NCBI RefSeq assembly: GCF_000514775.1 | Contig: NZ_AZWO01000001.1 | Span: 248,001-312,000 of the forward strand | Direction of reading: 5' to 3' | Length of the DNA: 64,000 nucleotides | Source: Salinispora pacifica CNR114 | GTDB taxonomy: Bacteria > Actinomycetota > Actinomycetes > Mycobacteriales > Micromonosporaceae | Shown: positions 37,191 through 46,676 of the stretch, piece by piece | Position numbering within the stretch: the first letter of the stretch is position 1 | How the letters are laid out: every line of letters starts with the position of its first letter | Notes under the pieces: model-generated | The model's input: the letters and a program-made list of their open reading frames with translations, nothing else | What the model was told of the DNA's origin: nothing | Databases searched by the model: none | Program-made: the position numbers and the translations under genes

Positions 37191-38231
37191 ATGCGGCAGC
37201 TGGTATCGGATCCGCCGGTACGGGGCAGTGACTACGCCGAGTTGTCCCGGCGGATCCGGGCGGCGGGACTTCTGGAGCGCCGTCCCGGCTGGTATGCGGT
37301 TCGGATCGCGTCCACAAGCGCGTTTTTCGGCGCGGTCTGGGCGCTGGTCATCCTCGTCGGCGACTCCTGGGGGCAGGCCGCGGTCGCGGCACTGATGGCG
37401 GTGGCCAGCACCCAGGTGGCCTTCCTCGGCCACGACGCCGGGCACCGACAGATGTTCCGGCGGCGAGGGCCGAGCGAACTGGTCGGCCTGCTCGCGGGGA
37501 ACCTGGCGGTCGGGCTCAGCTACGGGTGGTGGGTGGAGAAGCACAATCGGCACCACGCCAACCCCAACCACGCCGACGAGGACCCGGACGTGGCGGCGGG
37601 CGCGTTGGTCTGGTCGGTGGAGCAGGCCCGGGCGACCCGGGGGTTCGCTCGGTGGCTGGCTCGCCGGCAGGCGTTCCTCTTCTTCCCGATGCTGCTGCTG
37701 GAAGGGCTGAACCTGCATCTGTCGAGCCTGCGAGCCATCGCGGGGCGGGGGCCGGATGGGCGGTTCCAGACGCCGATGCGGCACCGGGGTGGTGAGGCGT
37801 TCCTGCTCGCCGCGCACACCGTCCTCTACGTCGGTGGCCTGCTGCTGGTGATGTCACCGGGGAAGGCGTTGGTCTTCGCGGTGGTGCACCAGGGGCTGTG
37901 GGGGCTGTACATGGGGTGCGCGTTCGCTCCGAATCACAAGGGCATGCCGATGCCGACCGCCGGTGACCAGCTGGACTTCCTGCGGAAGCAGGTGATCACC
38001 TCACGGAACGTACGAGGTGGTCGGTTTGTCGATGTCGCCCTGGGTGGGTTGAACCAGCAGATCGAGCACCACCTGTTTCCGAGTATGCCGCGCGACAACC
38101 TACGTCGGGCCCAACCGATCGTCCGGGCCTACTGCGCGCAGCGGGGGGTCCCGTACGTCGAGGTGGGGGTGGTGGAGTCGTACCGGCAGGCGCTCGCGCA
38201 CCTGCATGCGGTTGGCCGACCGTTGCGCTGA
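37191..38231 (+). CDS. Membrane fatty-acid desaturase (acyl-lipid/acyl-CoA, DesA3-like)
   Basis: 346-aa di-iron desaturase. The three histidine boxes are GHDAGH, KHNRHH and QQIEHH, with hydrophobic segments between them (about 43-75, 95-110, 195-235). No cytochrome b5 domain. Introduces a double bond in membrane acyl chains, likely delta-9 or linoleoyl-CoA type by box spacing; this is inference. Confidence 0.92.
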   Translation: MRQLVSDPPVRGSDYAELSRRIRAAGLLERRPGWYAVRIASTSAFFGAVWALVILVGDSWGQAAVAALMAVASTQVAFLGHDAGHRQMFRRRGPSELVGLLAGNLAVGLSYGWWVEKHNRHHANPNHADEDPDVAAGALVWSVEQARATRGFARWLARRQAFLFFPMLLLEGLNLHLSSLRAIAGRGPDGRFQTPMRHRGGEAFLLAAHTVLYVGGLLLVMSPGKALVFAVVHQGLWGLYMGCAFAPNHKGMPMPTAGDQLDFLRKQVITSRNVRGGRFVDVALGGLNQQIEHHLFPSMPRDNLRRAQPIVRAYCAQRGVPYVEVGVVESYRQALAHLHAVGRPLR

Positions 38232-38362
38232 GCGAGGAGCGCTCCAGCGGTGGCGAGCTGGCGTCGACACCGCTGGTCAGCTCCCTACCAGCGGTGCCGG
38301 TAGGGTCGGCCCGTGGCAGCCGTGCGCACCGGGCGGAGGGCGACCCTCGTGGGGGAGATCCG

Positions 38363-39514
38363 ATGAGATTCGAGATCAGTAAGGTGTTGGACGCCATTGA
38401 GGGCCGAGTGTCCACCGACCCCTGGCTGACCCGCGCGGTGCTCGACCTGGCCGAGGTGATTCGGTACCAGGATATTGACGGTGGCCGGCCGGCCAGTCTG
38501 CTCCGCCTCGGCATGGTGATCGACGCCCTGGCGCGGCACCTGGAGGAGGACAGCGTCCCGGTCTACGCGGTGGTGCACCGGGGCGTGCTCTCCGACGCCG
38601 ACCTGACCTCGAACGAGCGGATGGTGGTGCGGCGCTGGGCCGATGACGGCCTGGTGGAGGTGCTGGACAATCCTGGTGGTCGGATGCTGGAGGTCGCCGA
38701 CCTGCTCGGGCTTCCGGTGCTGAGTCGGGCCCGGTTCGACGGGTTGCGGGGCCGCTACCCCTGGGTGGCCGACCAGCCCGGCCGGGTGGTCGCCCCGGTA
38801 CCCGCCCAGAGTGGGCCGACCTTCGTCGCGCACGTCGGTGGCGGGGACGCCCTCTCCGCCGGCGAACGGTCCGTGGCCGGCGCCAAGCTGTTGGCGCGGC
38901 ACTGGCGCTGCCCCGAGGCCCCGTGCGCACTCTTCGGTCAGGGCGGTGGGGGTGGGGCCTTCGCCGACCTGGCCGCGGTCAGCGATCGCAGCCCGGTGAC
39001 GCAGCCGCCGCCCAGCCTGCGTGGGGGAGTGCCGAGCTGCCCCCGGCACGGCGCTCGGCTCAGCGACGCGGGTCCACGTCCGCGGTCGGCGGTGCTGGCG
39101 GTCCGGGTTGGTGGCCTGATCCGGCGTCGGTTCGTGCTCACCGACTCCGAACCGGTCTTGGTCGGGCGTGCTCCGGAGGCTGACGGCGGGGTGATCCTCG
39201 GCCAGTGGCTCAACGACGAGGCCCGCCGGTGGATCAGCCGCAGCCACCTGCGACTGGAGTTGCGGGTCGGCGAGATCGTCGTCACCGACGTGAGTACCAA
39301 CGGCTCCGGGATCCGGCCGAACGGGTCGATGGTGGAGGCGGAGCGGGTCCCGCTGGCACCGCAGCAGTCTCGGGTGCTGGCCGAGGGGCACATGGTGGAG
39401 CTGTACCCGGGCGTGCAGGTCGGGCGCCCGGACGAACTGCCGGCTGGCGCGCCGTACACCCCGACCTCGGTGATGGCCGAGGCGCCGACGATGGCGATGC
39501 GTCTGCCGCGTTGA
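38363..39514 (+). CDS. FHA-domain protein with uncharacterised N-terminal domain
   Basis: 383-aa soluble protein. The C-terminal FHA fold (about 250-350) has VLVGRAPEADGGVI, RWISRSHLRLELRVGEIVV and DVSTNGSGIRPNG, the Gly-Arg, Ser-x-x-His and Asn-Gly signatures for phosphothreonine binding. The N-terminal 180 residues (helical, then VPVYAVVHRGVL) are not recognised; two CPxH/CPEAPC segments lie between. ATG at 38363 follows GGGGGAG. Probably reads Ser/Thr-kinase signalling. Confidence 0.85.
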   Translation: MRFEISKVLDAIEGRVSTDPWLTRAVLDLAEVIRYQDIDGGRPASLLRLGMVIDALARHLEEDSVPVYAVVHRGVLSDADLTSNERMVVRRWADDGLVEVLDNPGGRMLEVADLLGLPVLSRARFDGLRGRYPWVADQPGRVVAPVPAQSGPTFVAHVGGGDALSAGERSVAGAKLLARHWRCPEAPCALFGQGGGGGAFADLAAVSDRSPVTQPPPSLRGGVPSCPRHGARLSDAGPRPRSAVLAVRVGGLIRRRFVLTDSEPVLVGRAPEADGGVILGQWLNDEARRWISRSHLRLELRVGEIVVTDVSTNGSGIRPNGSMVEAERVPLAPQQSRVLAEGHMVELYPGVQVGRPDELPAGAPYTPTSVMAEAPTMAMRLPR

Positions 39515-39574
39515 CCGCCGGCCCCGGCGGGGGCGCCGGATCACCCGGCCGGCACCCCCGCCGTGGTACGAGGA

Positions 39575-40789
39575 CTACTCGGTGAGGATCGCAGCCAGCT
39601 GTGCCACCGCGTGGTCGATCTCTTCCTCGGTGATGACCAGAGGCGGGGCCAGACGGATGGTGGAGCCGTGGGTGTCCTTGGCGAGGACGCCGCGGCTCAT
39701 CAGCCGTTCGCTCGCCGCCCGCCCGGTCATCAGCGCCGGATCGATGTCCAGGCCGGCCCAGAGCCCGCGGCCCCGGACCGCGAGCAGGCCCTTGCCGACC
39801 AGCGCCCGAAGACCGGCGTGTAACCGGGCGCCGAGCTCGGCGGAGCGGCGCTGGAACTCGCCGGTGGCCAGGAGCCGGACAACCTCGGTGGCGACCGCGG
39901 CGGCGAGCGGGTTCCCACCGAAGGTGGAACCGTGCTGGCCCGGTTGGAGTACGCCGAGCACATCGGCATCCGCCGCGACGGCCGAGACTGGCACGATGCC
40001 GCCACCGAGAGCCTTACCGAGCAGGTACATGTCCGGCACCACAGCTTCGTGCTCGCAGGCGAACGTGGTGCCGGTGCGGCCGAGGCCGGACTGGATCTCG
40101 TCGGCGATCAGGAGCACGTTCTGGTCGGTGCAGACCCGCCGTACGTCCGGCAGGTAGCCGGCCGGTGGCACGATCACCCCCTGTTCGCCCTGGATCGGTT
40201 CGAGCAGCACCGCGACGGTGTTCTCGTCGATGGCGGCGGTCAGCGCTGCCAGGTCGCCGTAGGCGACGAGGCGGAAGCCCGGCGTGTACGGCCCGAAGTC
40301 GGCGCGGGCGTCCTCGTCGGTGGAGAAGCTGACGATGGTGGTGGTGCGACCGTGGAAGTTGCCCTCGGCCACCACAATGTTCGCCTGCTCCGCCGCGACC
40401 CCCTTGACCTGGTAGCCCCATTTGCGGGCCACCTTGATGCCGCTCTCGACCGCCTCGGCCCCGGTGTTCATTGGCAGCACCAGCTCCTTGCCGCAGAGCT
40501 GGGACAGCTCCCGACAGAAGTCGGCGAACTGGTCGTGGATGAAGGCGCGGCTGGTCAGGGTGAGCCGGTCCAGCTGGGCGTGGGCGGCCTCGACCAGCCG
40601 CGGGTGGCGGTGCCCGAAGTTGAGCGCCGAGTAGCCGGCCAGGCAGTCCAGGTAGCGGCGGCCGTCCACGTCGGTGACCCAGGCGCCCTCGGCTGAGGAG
40701 ATGACCACCGGCAGCGGGTTGTAGCTGTGCGCTGTCCACCGTTGCGCATCGCGAACGGCCGTGGGTGTCCGTACCTCGTCTTTGATCAT
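39575..40789 (-). CDS. rocD: Ornithine-oxo-acid aminotransferase
   Basis: 404-aa PLP enzyme converting ornithine to glutamate-5-semialdehyde. Class III motifs: LPMNTGAEAVESGIKVARKW, EPIQGEQGVIVPP, LIADEIQSGLGRTG and the PLP lysine in MYLLGKALGGG. ATG directly follows the TAG of the ddaH-like gene, so they are one arginine/ornithine catabolic operon. The same pairing occurs in mycobacteria. Confidence 0.94.
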   Translation of the reverse strand: MIKDEVRTPTAVRDAQRWTAHSYNPLPVVISSAEGAWVTDVDGRRYLDCLAGYSALNFGHRHPRLVEAAHAQLDRLTLTSRAFIHDQFADFCRELSQLCGKELVLPMNTGAEAVESGIKVARKWGYQVKGVAAEQANIVVAEGNFHGRTTTIVSFSTDEDARADFGPYTPGFRLVAYGDLAALTAAIDENTVAVLLEPIQGEQGVIVPPAGYLPDVRRVCTDQNVLLIADEIQSGLGRTGTTFACEHEAVVPDMYLLGKALGGGIVPVSAVAADADVLGVLQPGQHGSTFGGNPLAAAVATEVVRLLATGEFQRRSAELGARLHAGLRALVGKGLLAVRGRGLWAGLDIDPALMTGRAASERLMSRGVLAKDTHGSTIRLAPPLVITEEEIDHAVAQLAAILTE

Positions 40790-41602
40790 CTACTCGCCTC
40801 CCTGCAAGAGTCGCAATGTGCAGCACTTCGGGCCGCCGCCGGCCTTACGCAGCTCGGACAGGTCGATCCCGATCGTCTGGTAGCCCCGCTCCCGCAGCTG
40901 CGCCGCCAAGCCGGTGGCCTGCGCCGGCAGGACGACGTGCTGGCCGTCGCTGACCGCGTTGAGGCCCAGGACCGCGGCGTCGGCCATGCTGGCGAGTACG
41001 GCGTCCGGGAAGAGCCGGCGCAGCACCGCCTGGCTGCCGGGGGAGAAGGCCTCAGGGAGGTACGCGATGGTGTGCTCGTCCAGCACGGTCAACGCGGTGT
41101 CCAGGTGGTAGAAGCGGGGGTCCACCAACTGCATGGTGAGGACCGGGTAGCCGAAGACCTCCTGCAACTGCGCGTGGGCGGGGTGCGCGGTCCGGAATCC
41201 GGTGCCGGCGAGGAGGTGGCCACCGGCGAGCAGGATGTCGCCTTCTCCCTCGTTGACGTGCTTCGGGTGGTGCACCTCGAAGCCGGCGGCTTCGAACCAG
41301 GCACGGTAGGCGGGCGCCTCATCGGCGCGCTGCGGGGCCCGGAACTGCGCCGCCATGGCCCGGCCGCCGAGGACCGTGCCGCCGTTCGCGGCGAAGACCA
41401 TGTCGGGTAGGCCCGGCAGCGGGGTGATCTCCTCGACAGCGTGGCCGAGGTCCCGGTAGGTCTGGCGTAGCTGCTCCCACTGCCGGATCGCCAGGTCGAC
41501 GTCGACCGGCGCGGTGGGATCCATCCACGGATTGATCGCGTAGTCGACGGCGAAGTATGTCGGCCGGCACATGAGGAAGCGCTGGTGGCGGGTGGCGTCC
41601 AT
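40790..41602 (-). CDS. Dimethylargininase/arginine-deiminase-superfamily hydrolase
   Basis: 270-aa guanidine-modifying enzyme. Conserved features are FLMCRPTYFAVDYAINPWM at the start, LPDMVFAANGG, EGEGDILLAGGHLLAG, and the catalytic cysteine near the end in KAGGGPKCCTLRLL; His lies in RFYHLDTAL. Likely feeds citrulline or ornithine to RocD. ATG at 41602 has AGGA 8 nt upstream; an ATG at 41608 is the alternative. Reaction on free arginine or methylarginine is not distinguishable. Confidence 0.87.
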   Translation of the reverse strand: MDATRHQRFLMCRPTYFAVDYAINPWMDPTAPVDVDLAIRQWEQLRQTYRDLGHAVEEITPLPGLPDMVFAANGGTVLGGRAMAAQFRAPQRADEAPAYRAWFEAAGFEVHHPKHVNEGEGDILLAGGHLLAGTGFRTAHPAHAQLQEVFGYPVLTMQLVDPRFYHLDTALTVLDEHTIAYLPEAFSPGSQAVLRRLFPDAVLASMADAAVLGLNAVSDGQHVVLPAQATGLAAQLRERGYQTIGIDLSELRKAGGGPKCCTLRLLQGGE

Positions 41603-41820
41603 CGGCATTGTCCTGCTCTCAGGGTCGGGCGCGCCTGGCCACCGTGGCCCGCGGGCTGGCGCCGTTGCTCCACGGTATGTGGGGCAGGCCAGCGGGATCC
41701 ACCGTAGGAAGTTGCTTTGGCCGTCGGATCATTGCGTTTGGCGGCTCTTCTGTAGCGTTTCCTTGCAGGCGCCGGAGGGGCGTCCCCGACTGCTCCGGCC
41801 CGGAGCGAAGACGGACCGGG

Positions 41821-43191
41821 TCACCGCCCGAGGGCGTCGACGGCCTTACGCGCGGCGATCAGCACCGGATCCCAGACCGGGGAGTACGGCGGGGCGTACC
41901 CGAGGTCCAGGGCGGTCATGTCGTCCACCGTCATGCCGTTCCAGAGCGCCACGGCCAGGGCGTCGATCCGCTTTGCCGCCTCCGACCAGCCCACGATCTG
42001 CGCGCCGAGGAGCCGCCCGGTGGGCCGTTCGGCGATGAGTTTGACGGTCATCGGGCGGGAGCCGGGGAAGTAGCCGGCACGGTTGGTGGACTCGGTGATC
42101 ACCGAGACGAATTCGAAACCCGCCGCCGCAGCGTCCTGCTCCCGGAGCCCGGTGCGGCCGACCTCCAGGTCGCAGACCTTGATCACCGCGGTGCCGATCA
42201 CCCCGGGGAAGGTCGCGTACCCGCCACCGATGTTGACGCCGGCGACCCGGCCCTGCTTGTTGGCGTGTGTGCCCAGCGGGATGTGTACGGGCATTCCGCT
42301 GACCCGGTGCAGGCACTCCACGCAGTCACCGGCGGCCCACACGTCGTCAACTCCGGGTACCCGCATGCGTCGGTCCACCCGCAGCGCCCCGCTGGGCCCG
42401 ATTGGCAGCCCGGCGGCCTCGGCGAGCGCGACGTTGGGGCGGACACCGAGGCCGAGCACGACCAGGTCGGCGGGGATCGGTCCGTCGGAGGTGAGCACCG
42501 TGCAGACCCGCCCGTCTCGCTCCTGTAGGCCGGTCACCTCCAGGTCGGTGCGGATCTGCACCCCCACTCCGTGCATGGCGTCATTGACCAGCTTGGCCAT
42601 GTCCGGGTCCACGGTCGACATCGGTTGACTGGCCTTCTCGACCAGGGTGACCTCCAGTCCACGCTGGATCAGTGCCTCGGCCATCTCGACTCCGATGTAG
42701 CCCCCGCCGACCACGACCGCCTGGCGGGGGCGCGGGTCGGTGTCCAGCCAGTCCCGGAGGGCGGCGCCGTCGTCGAGGGTCTGCACGCCGAAGACGCCCT
42801 TCACCCCGGTGCGCGCCCAGGCGGGCCGCAGCGGGTGGGCGCCGGTGGCGTAGACCAGGGTGTCGAATCGCTCGCGGACCTCGCCGCCGTTGGCCAGGTC
42901 CCGGGCGACCACCTCGCGTCGGTCGAGGTCGACCGCGGTGACCTCGTGCCGTAGCCGGACTCCGATGTCGAACCGCTCGCGGAAGGTCGTCGGATCGCGG
43001 GCGATCAGTTGGTCGCGTTGCGGCACCAGGCCGCTGATCCAGTATGGGATGCCGCAGGCCGAGTAGGACGTGAACTGGCCCCGCTCGAAGGCGATGATCT
43101 CCAGGTCGTCCGGGCCGCGGCGGCGGCGGGCCTGCGACGCCGCCGCCATCCCGGCGGCATCGCCGCCAATGACGATCAACCGTTCTGTCAC
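41821..43191 (-). CDS. FAD-dependent CoA-disulfide-reductase-like oxidoreductase
   Basis: 456-aa pyridine-nucleotide disulfide oxidoreductase. FAD motif RLIVIGGDAAGMAAASQAR at the start, a single redox cysteine Cys46 in YSACGIPYWISG, NAD(P) motif VVVGGGYIGVEMAEAL, and the C-terminal dimer domain. The single Cys pattern is that of CoA-disulfide reductases and NADH oxidases rather than CxxxxC enzymes. GTG at 43191 begins the Rossmann strand. Substrate may be CoA or another low-molecular-weight disulfide. Confidence 0.85.
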   Translation of the reverse strand: MTERLIVIGGDAAGMAAASQARRRRGPDDLEIIAFERGQFTSYSACGIPYWISGLVPQRDQLIARDPTTFRERFDIGVRLRHEVTAVDLDRREVVARDLANGGEVRERFDTLVYATGAHPLRPAWARTGVKGVFGVQTLDDGAALRDWLDTDPRPRQAVVVGGGYIGVEMAEALIQRGLEVTLVEKASQPMSTVDPDMAKLVNDAMHGVGVQIRTDLEVTGLQERDGRVCTVLTSDGPIPADLVVLGLGVRPNVALAEAAGLPIGPSGALRVDRRMRVPGVDDVWAAGDCVECLHRVSGMPVHIPLGTHANKQGRVAGVNIGGGYATFPGVIGTAVIKVCDLEVGRTGLREQDAAAAGFEFVSVITESTNRAGYFPGSRPMTVKLIAERPTGRLLGAQIVGWSEAAKRIDALAVALWNGMTVDDMTALDLGYAPPYSPVWDPVLIAARKAVDALGR

Positions 43192-43288
43192 CAGCTCATC
43201 CTGCCACGGATCGACCCGGGCCCGGGGGCGCTGGGCGGAGGTGCAAGAGATCGGCATTGACAACTGCGTGGCGGGCACGTACAACTCG

Positions 43289-43304
43289 GAGAGAGCGCTC
43301 TCTC
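43289..43304. promoter_or_regulatory. Perfect 16-bp palindrome upstream of GH16 gene, LacI-type operator candidate
   Basis: GAGAGAGCGCTCTCTC at 43289-43304 has a GAGCGCTC core, the centre typical of actinobacterial LacI-family sugar operators such as CebR sites. It ends 25 bp before the GH16 start codon, well placed for repression. Confidence 0.7.
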
Positions 43305-43329
43305 GACCCGTCCCCAGAGAGGCACGTTC

Positions 43330-44754
43330 ATGTACACCCCACCCGGGGCGCCTGCCGCCCTGCCCGCGAGACGCCGGAAGCGACTGGCGTTGGCGCTGTT
43401 CACTGCCCTCACCACCACCGCCCTGGCCGGTGTCGCGGTCACCGCGAGCGCCGCCGTGCCCACGCCCGCCCCCGGCTGGAGTCTGGTCTGGAGCGACGAC
43501 TTCGACGGCGCGGCCGGCACCCTGCCCTCCTCGGCCGAATGGATCATCGATCTCGGCACCAGCTACCCCGGCGGCCCGCCCAACTGGGGCACCGGCGAGA
43601 TCCAGACGTATACCGACAGCACCGCCAACCTCAGTCACGATGGTGCGGGCAACCTACGAATCACCCCCCTGCGCGACTCAGCCGGCGGGTGGACCTCGGC
43701 GCGGATCGAGACCATACGGACCGACTTCAAGCCGCCGGCCGGCGGTGTCCTCGCGATCGAGGGCCGGCTCCAGGTGCCGAATGTGACCGGGGCTCCGGCG
43801 GCCGGCTACTGGCCGGCGTTCTGGGCACTCGGGTCGCCGTACCGGGGTAACTTCCAGAACTGGCCGAGCGTCGGCGAGTTTGACGTGATGGAGAACGTGA
43901 ACGGGATCAACTCGGTGTGGGGCGTGCTGCACTGCGGCTATGCGCCGGGCGGGCCGTGCGACGAGTTCAACGGCATCGGTGCCGCCCGAACCTGCCCGGG
44001 AGCCACCTGTCAGTCGGCGTTTCACACCTACCGGTTCGAGTGGGACGCCTCGGTCAGCCCGCAGGAACTGCGCTGGTACGTCGACGGCGAGCAATACCAC
44101 ACGGTGACCCAGACCCGGGTCGGTGAGCCGGCCTGGTCGCAGATGACCAGTCACGACGGCTACTTCCTGCTGCTCAACGTGGCGATGGGCGGCGCCTTCC
44201 CGAACGGTGTCGCCGGCGGGACCACCCCGACCGCCGCGACGGTGCCGGGTCGGCCGATGCTCGTTGACTACGTCGCGGTCTACAGCCGGGGCGCCGGCAC
44301 CGCCCCGCCCACCACCGCCCCGCCGACCACCCCACCGCCGGGTGGGGCGCGGGACGCGTACGCGACGATCGAGGCCGAGTCGTTCGACGGTCAGTACGGC
44401 GTTCAGGTGGAGGGCGCCACCGAGGGCGGGGAGAACATCGGCTACCTGCGCAACGGTGACTGGGCCCGGTACGACAACGTCGAGTTCGGCGCCACCGGAC
44501 CCCGGGACTTCGTCGCTCGGGTGGCCTCCGGCGCCGGTGGTGGCGTGAGCGGGTTGGTCGAGGTGCGCCTGGACAGCCTGACCAGCCCACCGATCGGCAG
44601 CTTCGCGATCGGCAACACCGGCGGCTGGCAGAGCTGGCGTTCGGTGCCCGGCAACGTCGCCGGCCCCACCGGTCGCCACACGGTCTACCTGACCTTCACC
44701 AGCGGCCAGCCGAACGACTTCGTCAACGTCAACTGGTTCACCTTCCGCCGCTAG
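43330..44754 (+). CDS. Secreted GH16 beta-glucanase with CBM6
   Basis: 474-aa extracellular enzyme. A twin-basic signal peptide (RRRKRLALALFTALTTTALA, cleavage near AVTASA) precedes a GH16 domain (about 45-320) whose catalytic motif is GEFDVMENV (E-x-D-x-x-E). A Thr/Pro linker (APPTTAPPTTPPPGG) leads to a CBM6 (about 345-474, YATIEAESFDGQYGVQVEG to FVNVNWFTFR). Expected to cut beta-1,3- or mixed-linked glucans such as laminarin. AGAGAGG precedes the ATG. Confidence 0.93.
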   Translation: MYTPPGAPAALPARRRKRLALALFTALTTTALAGVAVTASAAVPTPAPGWSLVWSDDFDGAAGTLPSSAEWIIDLGTSYPGGPPNWGTGEIQTYTDSTANLSHDGAGNLRITPLRDSAGGWTSARIETIRTDFKPPAGGVLAIEGRLQVPNVTGAPAAGYWPAFWALGSPYRGNFQNWPSVGEFDVMENVNGINSVWGVLHCGYAPGGPCDEFNGIGAARTCPGATCQSAFHTYRFEWDASVSPQELRWYVDGEQYHTVTQTRVGEPAWSQMTSHDGYFLLLNVAMGGAFPNGVAGGTTPTAATVPGRPMLVDYVAVYSRGAGTAPPTTAPPTTPPPGGARDAYATIEAESFDGQYGVQVEGATEGGENIGYLRNGDWARYDNVEFGATGPRDFVARVASGAGGGVSGLVEVRLDSLTSPPIGSFAIGNTGGWQSWRSVPGNVAGPTGRHTVYLTFTSGQPNDFVNVNWFTFRR

Positions 44755-44762
44755 CGGTGCGA

Positions 44763-44803
44763 GCGGCCCTGGTCGGCTCCCCGCCGGCGCCAACCAGGGC
44801 CGC
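44763..44803 (+). terminator. Perfect 11-bp hairpin after GH16 gene
   Basis: Arms 44763-44773 and 44793-44803 pair exactly with a 19-nt loop, 9 bp after the stop. Confidence 0.75.
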
Positions 44804-44925
44804 CCGCCGGCTTTCCCCTCGAAAACCCGTCGAGCACCCCCAGCGGCGACCGCTTCCCGGACGGGCAACGAGTCGGCTCGAGTGGGCTAAGCTCCTTCGA
44901 TCGATCGACGTTACTGGGAGGTAGC

Positions 44926-45681
44926 ATGTCGGAGCAGCGGGTCGCTATCGTGACCGGCGCGGCACGGGGCATCGGAGCGGCCACCGCCCGGCGGTTGGCC
45001 GCCGACGGGTTGGCCGTAGCGGTGGTGGACATCGACGAGTCCGCGACCGGGGCGACCGTCGCCGCCATCACCGAGGCGGGTGGGCGGGCGCTCGGCGTCG
45101 GTGCGGACGTGTCGGACCGGGCCCAGGTGGAGGCGGCCGTCGAGCGGGTCGCCGCTGATCTCGGCGCGCCCACCGTCCTGGTCAACAACGCCGGTGTGCT
45201 GCGGGACAATCTGCTGTTCAAGATGTCCGACGCCGAGTGGGACACGGTGCTGGGCGTGCACCTGCGGGGTGCCTTCCTGTTCAGCCAGGCCACCCAGCAG
45301 TACATGGTCGAGCAGCAATGGGGCCGGATCGTCAACCTCTCCAGCATCTCCGCGCTCGGCAACCGGGGGCAGGCGAACTACGCCGCGGCCAAGGCCGGTC
45401 TGCAGGGCTTCACGAAGACCCTCGCGATCGAGTTGGGCCCGTTCGGGGTGACGGTCAACGCGGTCGCTCCGGGTTTCATCGTCACCGACATGACCGCGGC
45501 GACCGCCACCCGAATGAAGATTGACTTCGAGGCGCTGCAGAAACATGCTGCGGCGGAGATTCCGGTCCGCCGGGTGGGTCGCCCGGAGGACATCGCGCAC
45601 ACCATCTCGTTCCTGGCCAGTGCGGGCGCGTCGTTCGTCTCCGGGCAGGTCCTCTACGTCGCCGGCGGGCCGAAGGACTGA
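44926..45681 (+). CDS. Short-chain dehydrogenase, FabG-like 3-oxoacyl-ACP reductase
   Basis: 251-aa SDR. Cofactor motif VTGAARGIGAATARRLA, NNAG at VLVNNAGVL, catalytic Ser in LSSISALG, Tyr and Lys in YAAAKAGLQG. C-terminal FLASAGASFVSGQVLYVAGG is FabG-like. GGGAGGTAGC precedes the ATG. The family covers many substrates, so beta-ketoacyl reduction is likely but not certain. Its 3' end overlaps the convergent membrane-protein gene by 28 bp. Confidence 0.88.
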   Translation: MSEQRVAIVTGAARGIGAATARRLAADGLAVAVVDIDESATGATVAAITEAGGRALGVGADVSDRAQVEAAVERVAADLGAPTVLVNNAGVLRDNLLFKMSDAEWDTVLGVHLRGAFLFSQATQQYMVEQQWGRIVNLSSISALGNRGQANYAAAKAGLQGFTKTLAIELGPFGVTVNAVAPGFIVTDMTAATATRMKIDFEALQKHAAAEIPVRRVGRPEDIAHTISFLASAGASFVSGQVLYVAGGPKD

Positions 45682-46160
45682 TCCGGCGCGACCCGGGACG
45701 GCCTCGGCCGGCTGGCCGCAGCCCGGTCGAGGTCGTGGCGGGTACGCCAGAGCCAGAACAGCCCGAGCACCGGCAGCACCAGCGGGATGTAGCCGTACCC
45801 GCTGCCGAAGCCGGACCAGACCGTCTCGTCCGGGAACAACTCCGGCCGGGCCTGGCTGACCGCACCGACACCCACCACCCCGACCAACTCGACCGTGCAG
45901 CAGGCCAGTGCGATCAGGCGGCCGGTGCGGCCGGCCCGGCCCAGCCCCACCGCCGCCACGATGTAGACCGCGGCGGCGAAGGCGGAGAGGAGGTACGCCA
46001 TCGGCGCCGCCTCGAACCGGGTGGCGATCTGGAGGCCGGCGCGGCTGGTGGCGGCGATGGCGAAGAGCAGGTAGACCGCGATCAGGAGGCGGCCGGGGCC
46101 GGAATTGGTCCGGGTCCGATCGGCGGCTCGTGGGCGCTCGGTGGGTCGCCGGTCAGCCAC
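45654..46160 (-). CDS. Membrane protein, unknown function
   Basis: 168 aa with four hydrophobic segments (about 25-42, 52-75, 82-102, 124-141), an Arg-rich N-terminus and cytoplasmic-like Arg/Ser tail. GTG at 46160 lies within the end of the upstream gene, an 8-nt overlap, so they are cotranslated and probably form a complex. No known motif. Confidence 0.72.
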   Translation of the reverse strand: MADRRPTERPRAADRTRTNSGPGRLLIAVYLLFAIAATSRAGLQIATRFEAAPMAYLLSAFAAAVYIVAAVGLGRAGRTGRLIALACCTVELVGVVGVGAVSQARPELFPDETVWSGFGSGYGYIPLVLPVLGLFWLWRTRHDLDRAAASRPRPSRVAPDQSFGPPAT

Positions 46161-46569
46161 CGAGCACCGTCCAGGTCTGCTGGAGCCGGACCAGAACCAC
46201 CGGGGTGACCAGGCAGATCGTGCAGACGATGGCCGACCCCCACCGGGTGGGCTCCATTCGGGCCAGCACCCAGGCCAGCGGGGGTAGGCAGACCAGGGTG
46301 GTCAGGTAGCCGAAGAAGGAACCCGGCTCATCCGGCCGCTGGCCGCCGCCGAGGGCGATCAGGGTGACGACGGTGAGCACGAGCAGCGCCGCTTCCAGCA
46401 CGGCCAGGCCGGCGAACTGCGCCCGGTCCGGGGCGCGGTGCCGCAGCGTCGCCACGAGGGCCCAACCCGCGACGAGAAGGGAGAGCGCGATCGGGACGGC
46501 GGTGAGGAGCCCGTCGACTGGGAGGTCGCCGGCAGCGCTGGTGGTCGCGCTCGCTTCGGTCACCGGCAC
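46153..46569 (-). CDS. Membrane protein, unknown function
   Basis: 138 aa, four hydrophobic helices (about 20-42, 50-70, 84-101, 108-130). First gene of a two-gene unit with the 168-aa membrane protein. GTG at 46569; a second GTG two codons on is possible. Divergent from the Gfo/Idh gene. Confidence 0.7.
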   Translation of the reverse strand: MPVTEASATTSAAGDLPVDGLLTAVPIALSLLVAGWALVATLRHRAPDRAQFAGLAVLEAALLVLTVVTLIALGGGQRPDEPGSFFGYLTTLVCLPPLAWVLARMEPTRWGSAIVCTICLVTPVVLVRLQQTWTVLGG

Positions 46570-46676
46570 ACTCTACTAATCCGGGTGGTACACCTGCCGG
46601 TGGCGTCCTCGCCCCGCCGGATAGCGTTGTCTGCGACACCGCGGTGGTCGCGGCGCCGATCGGTTGGAGGTTCGTG

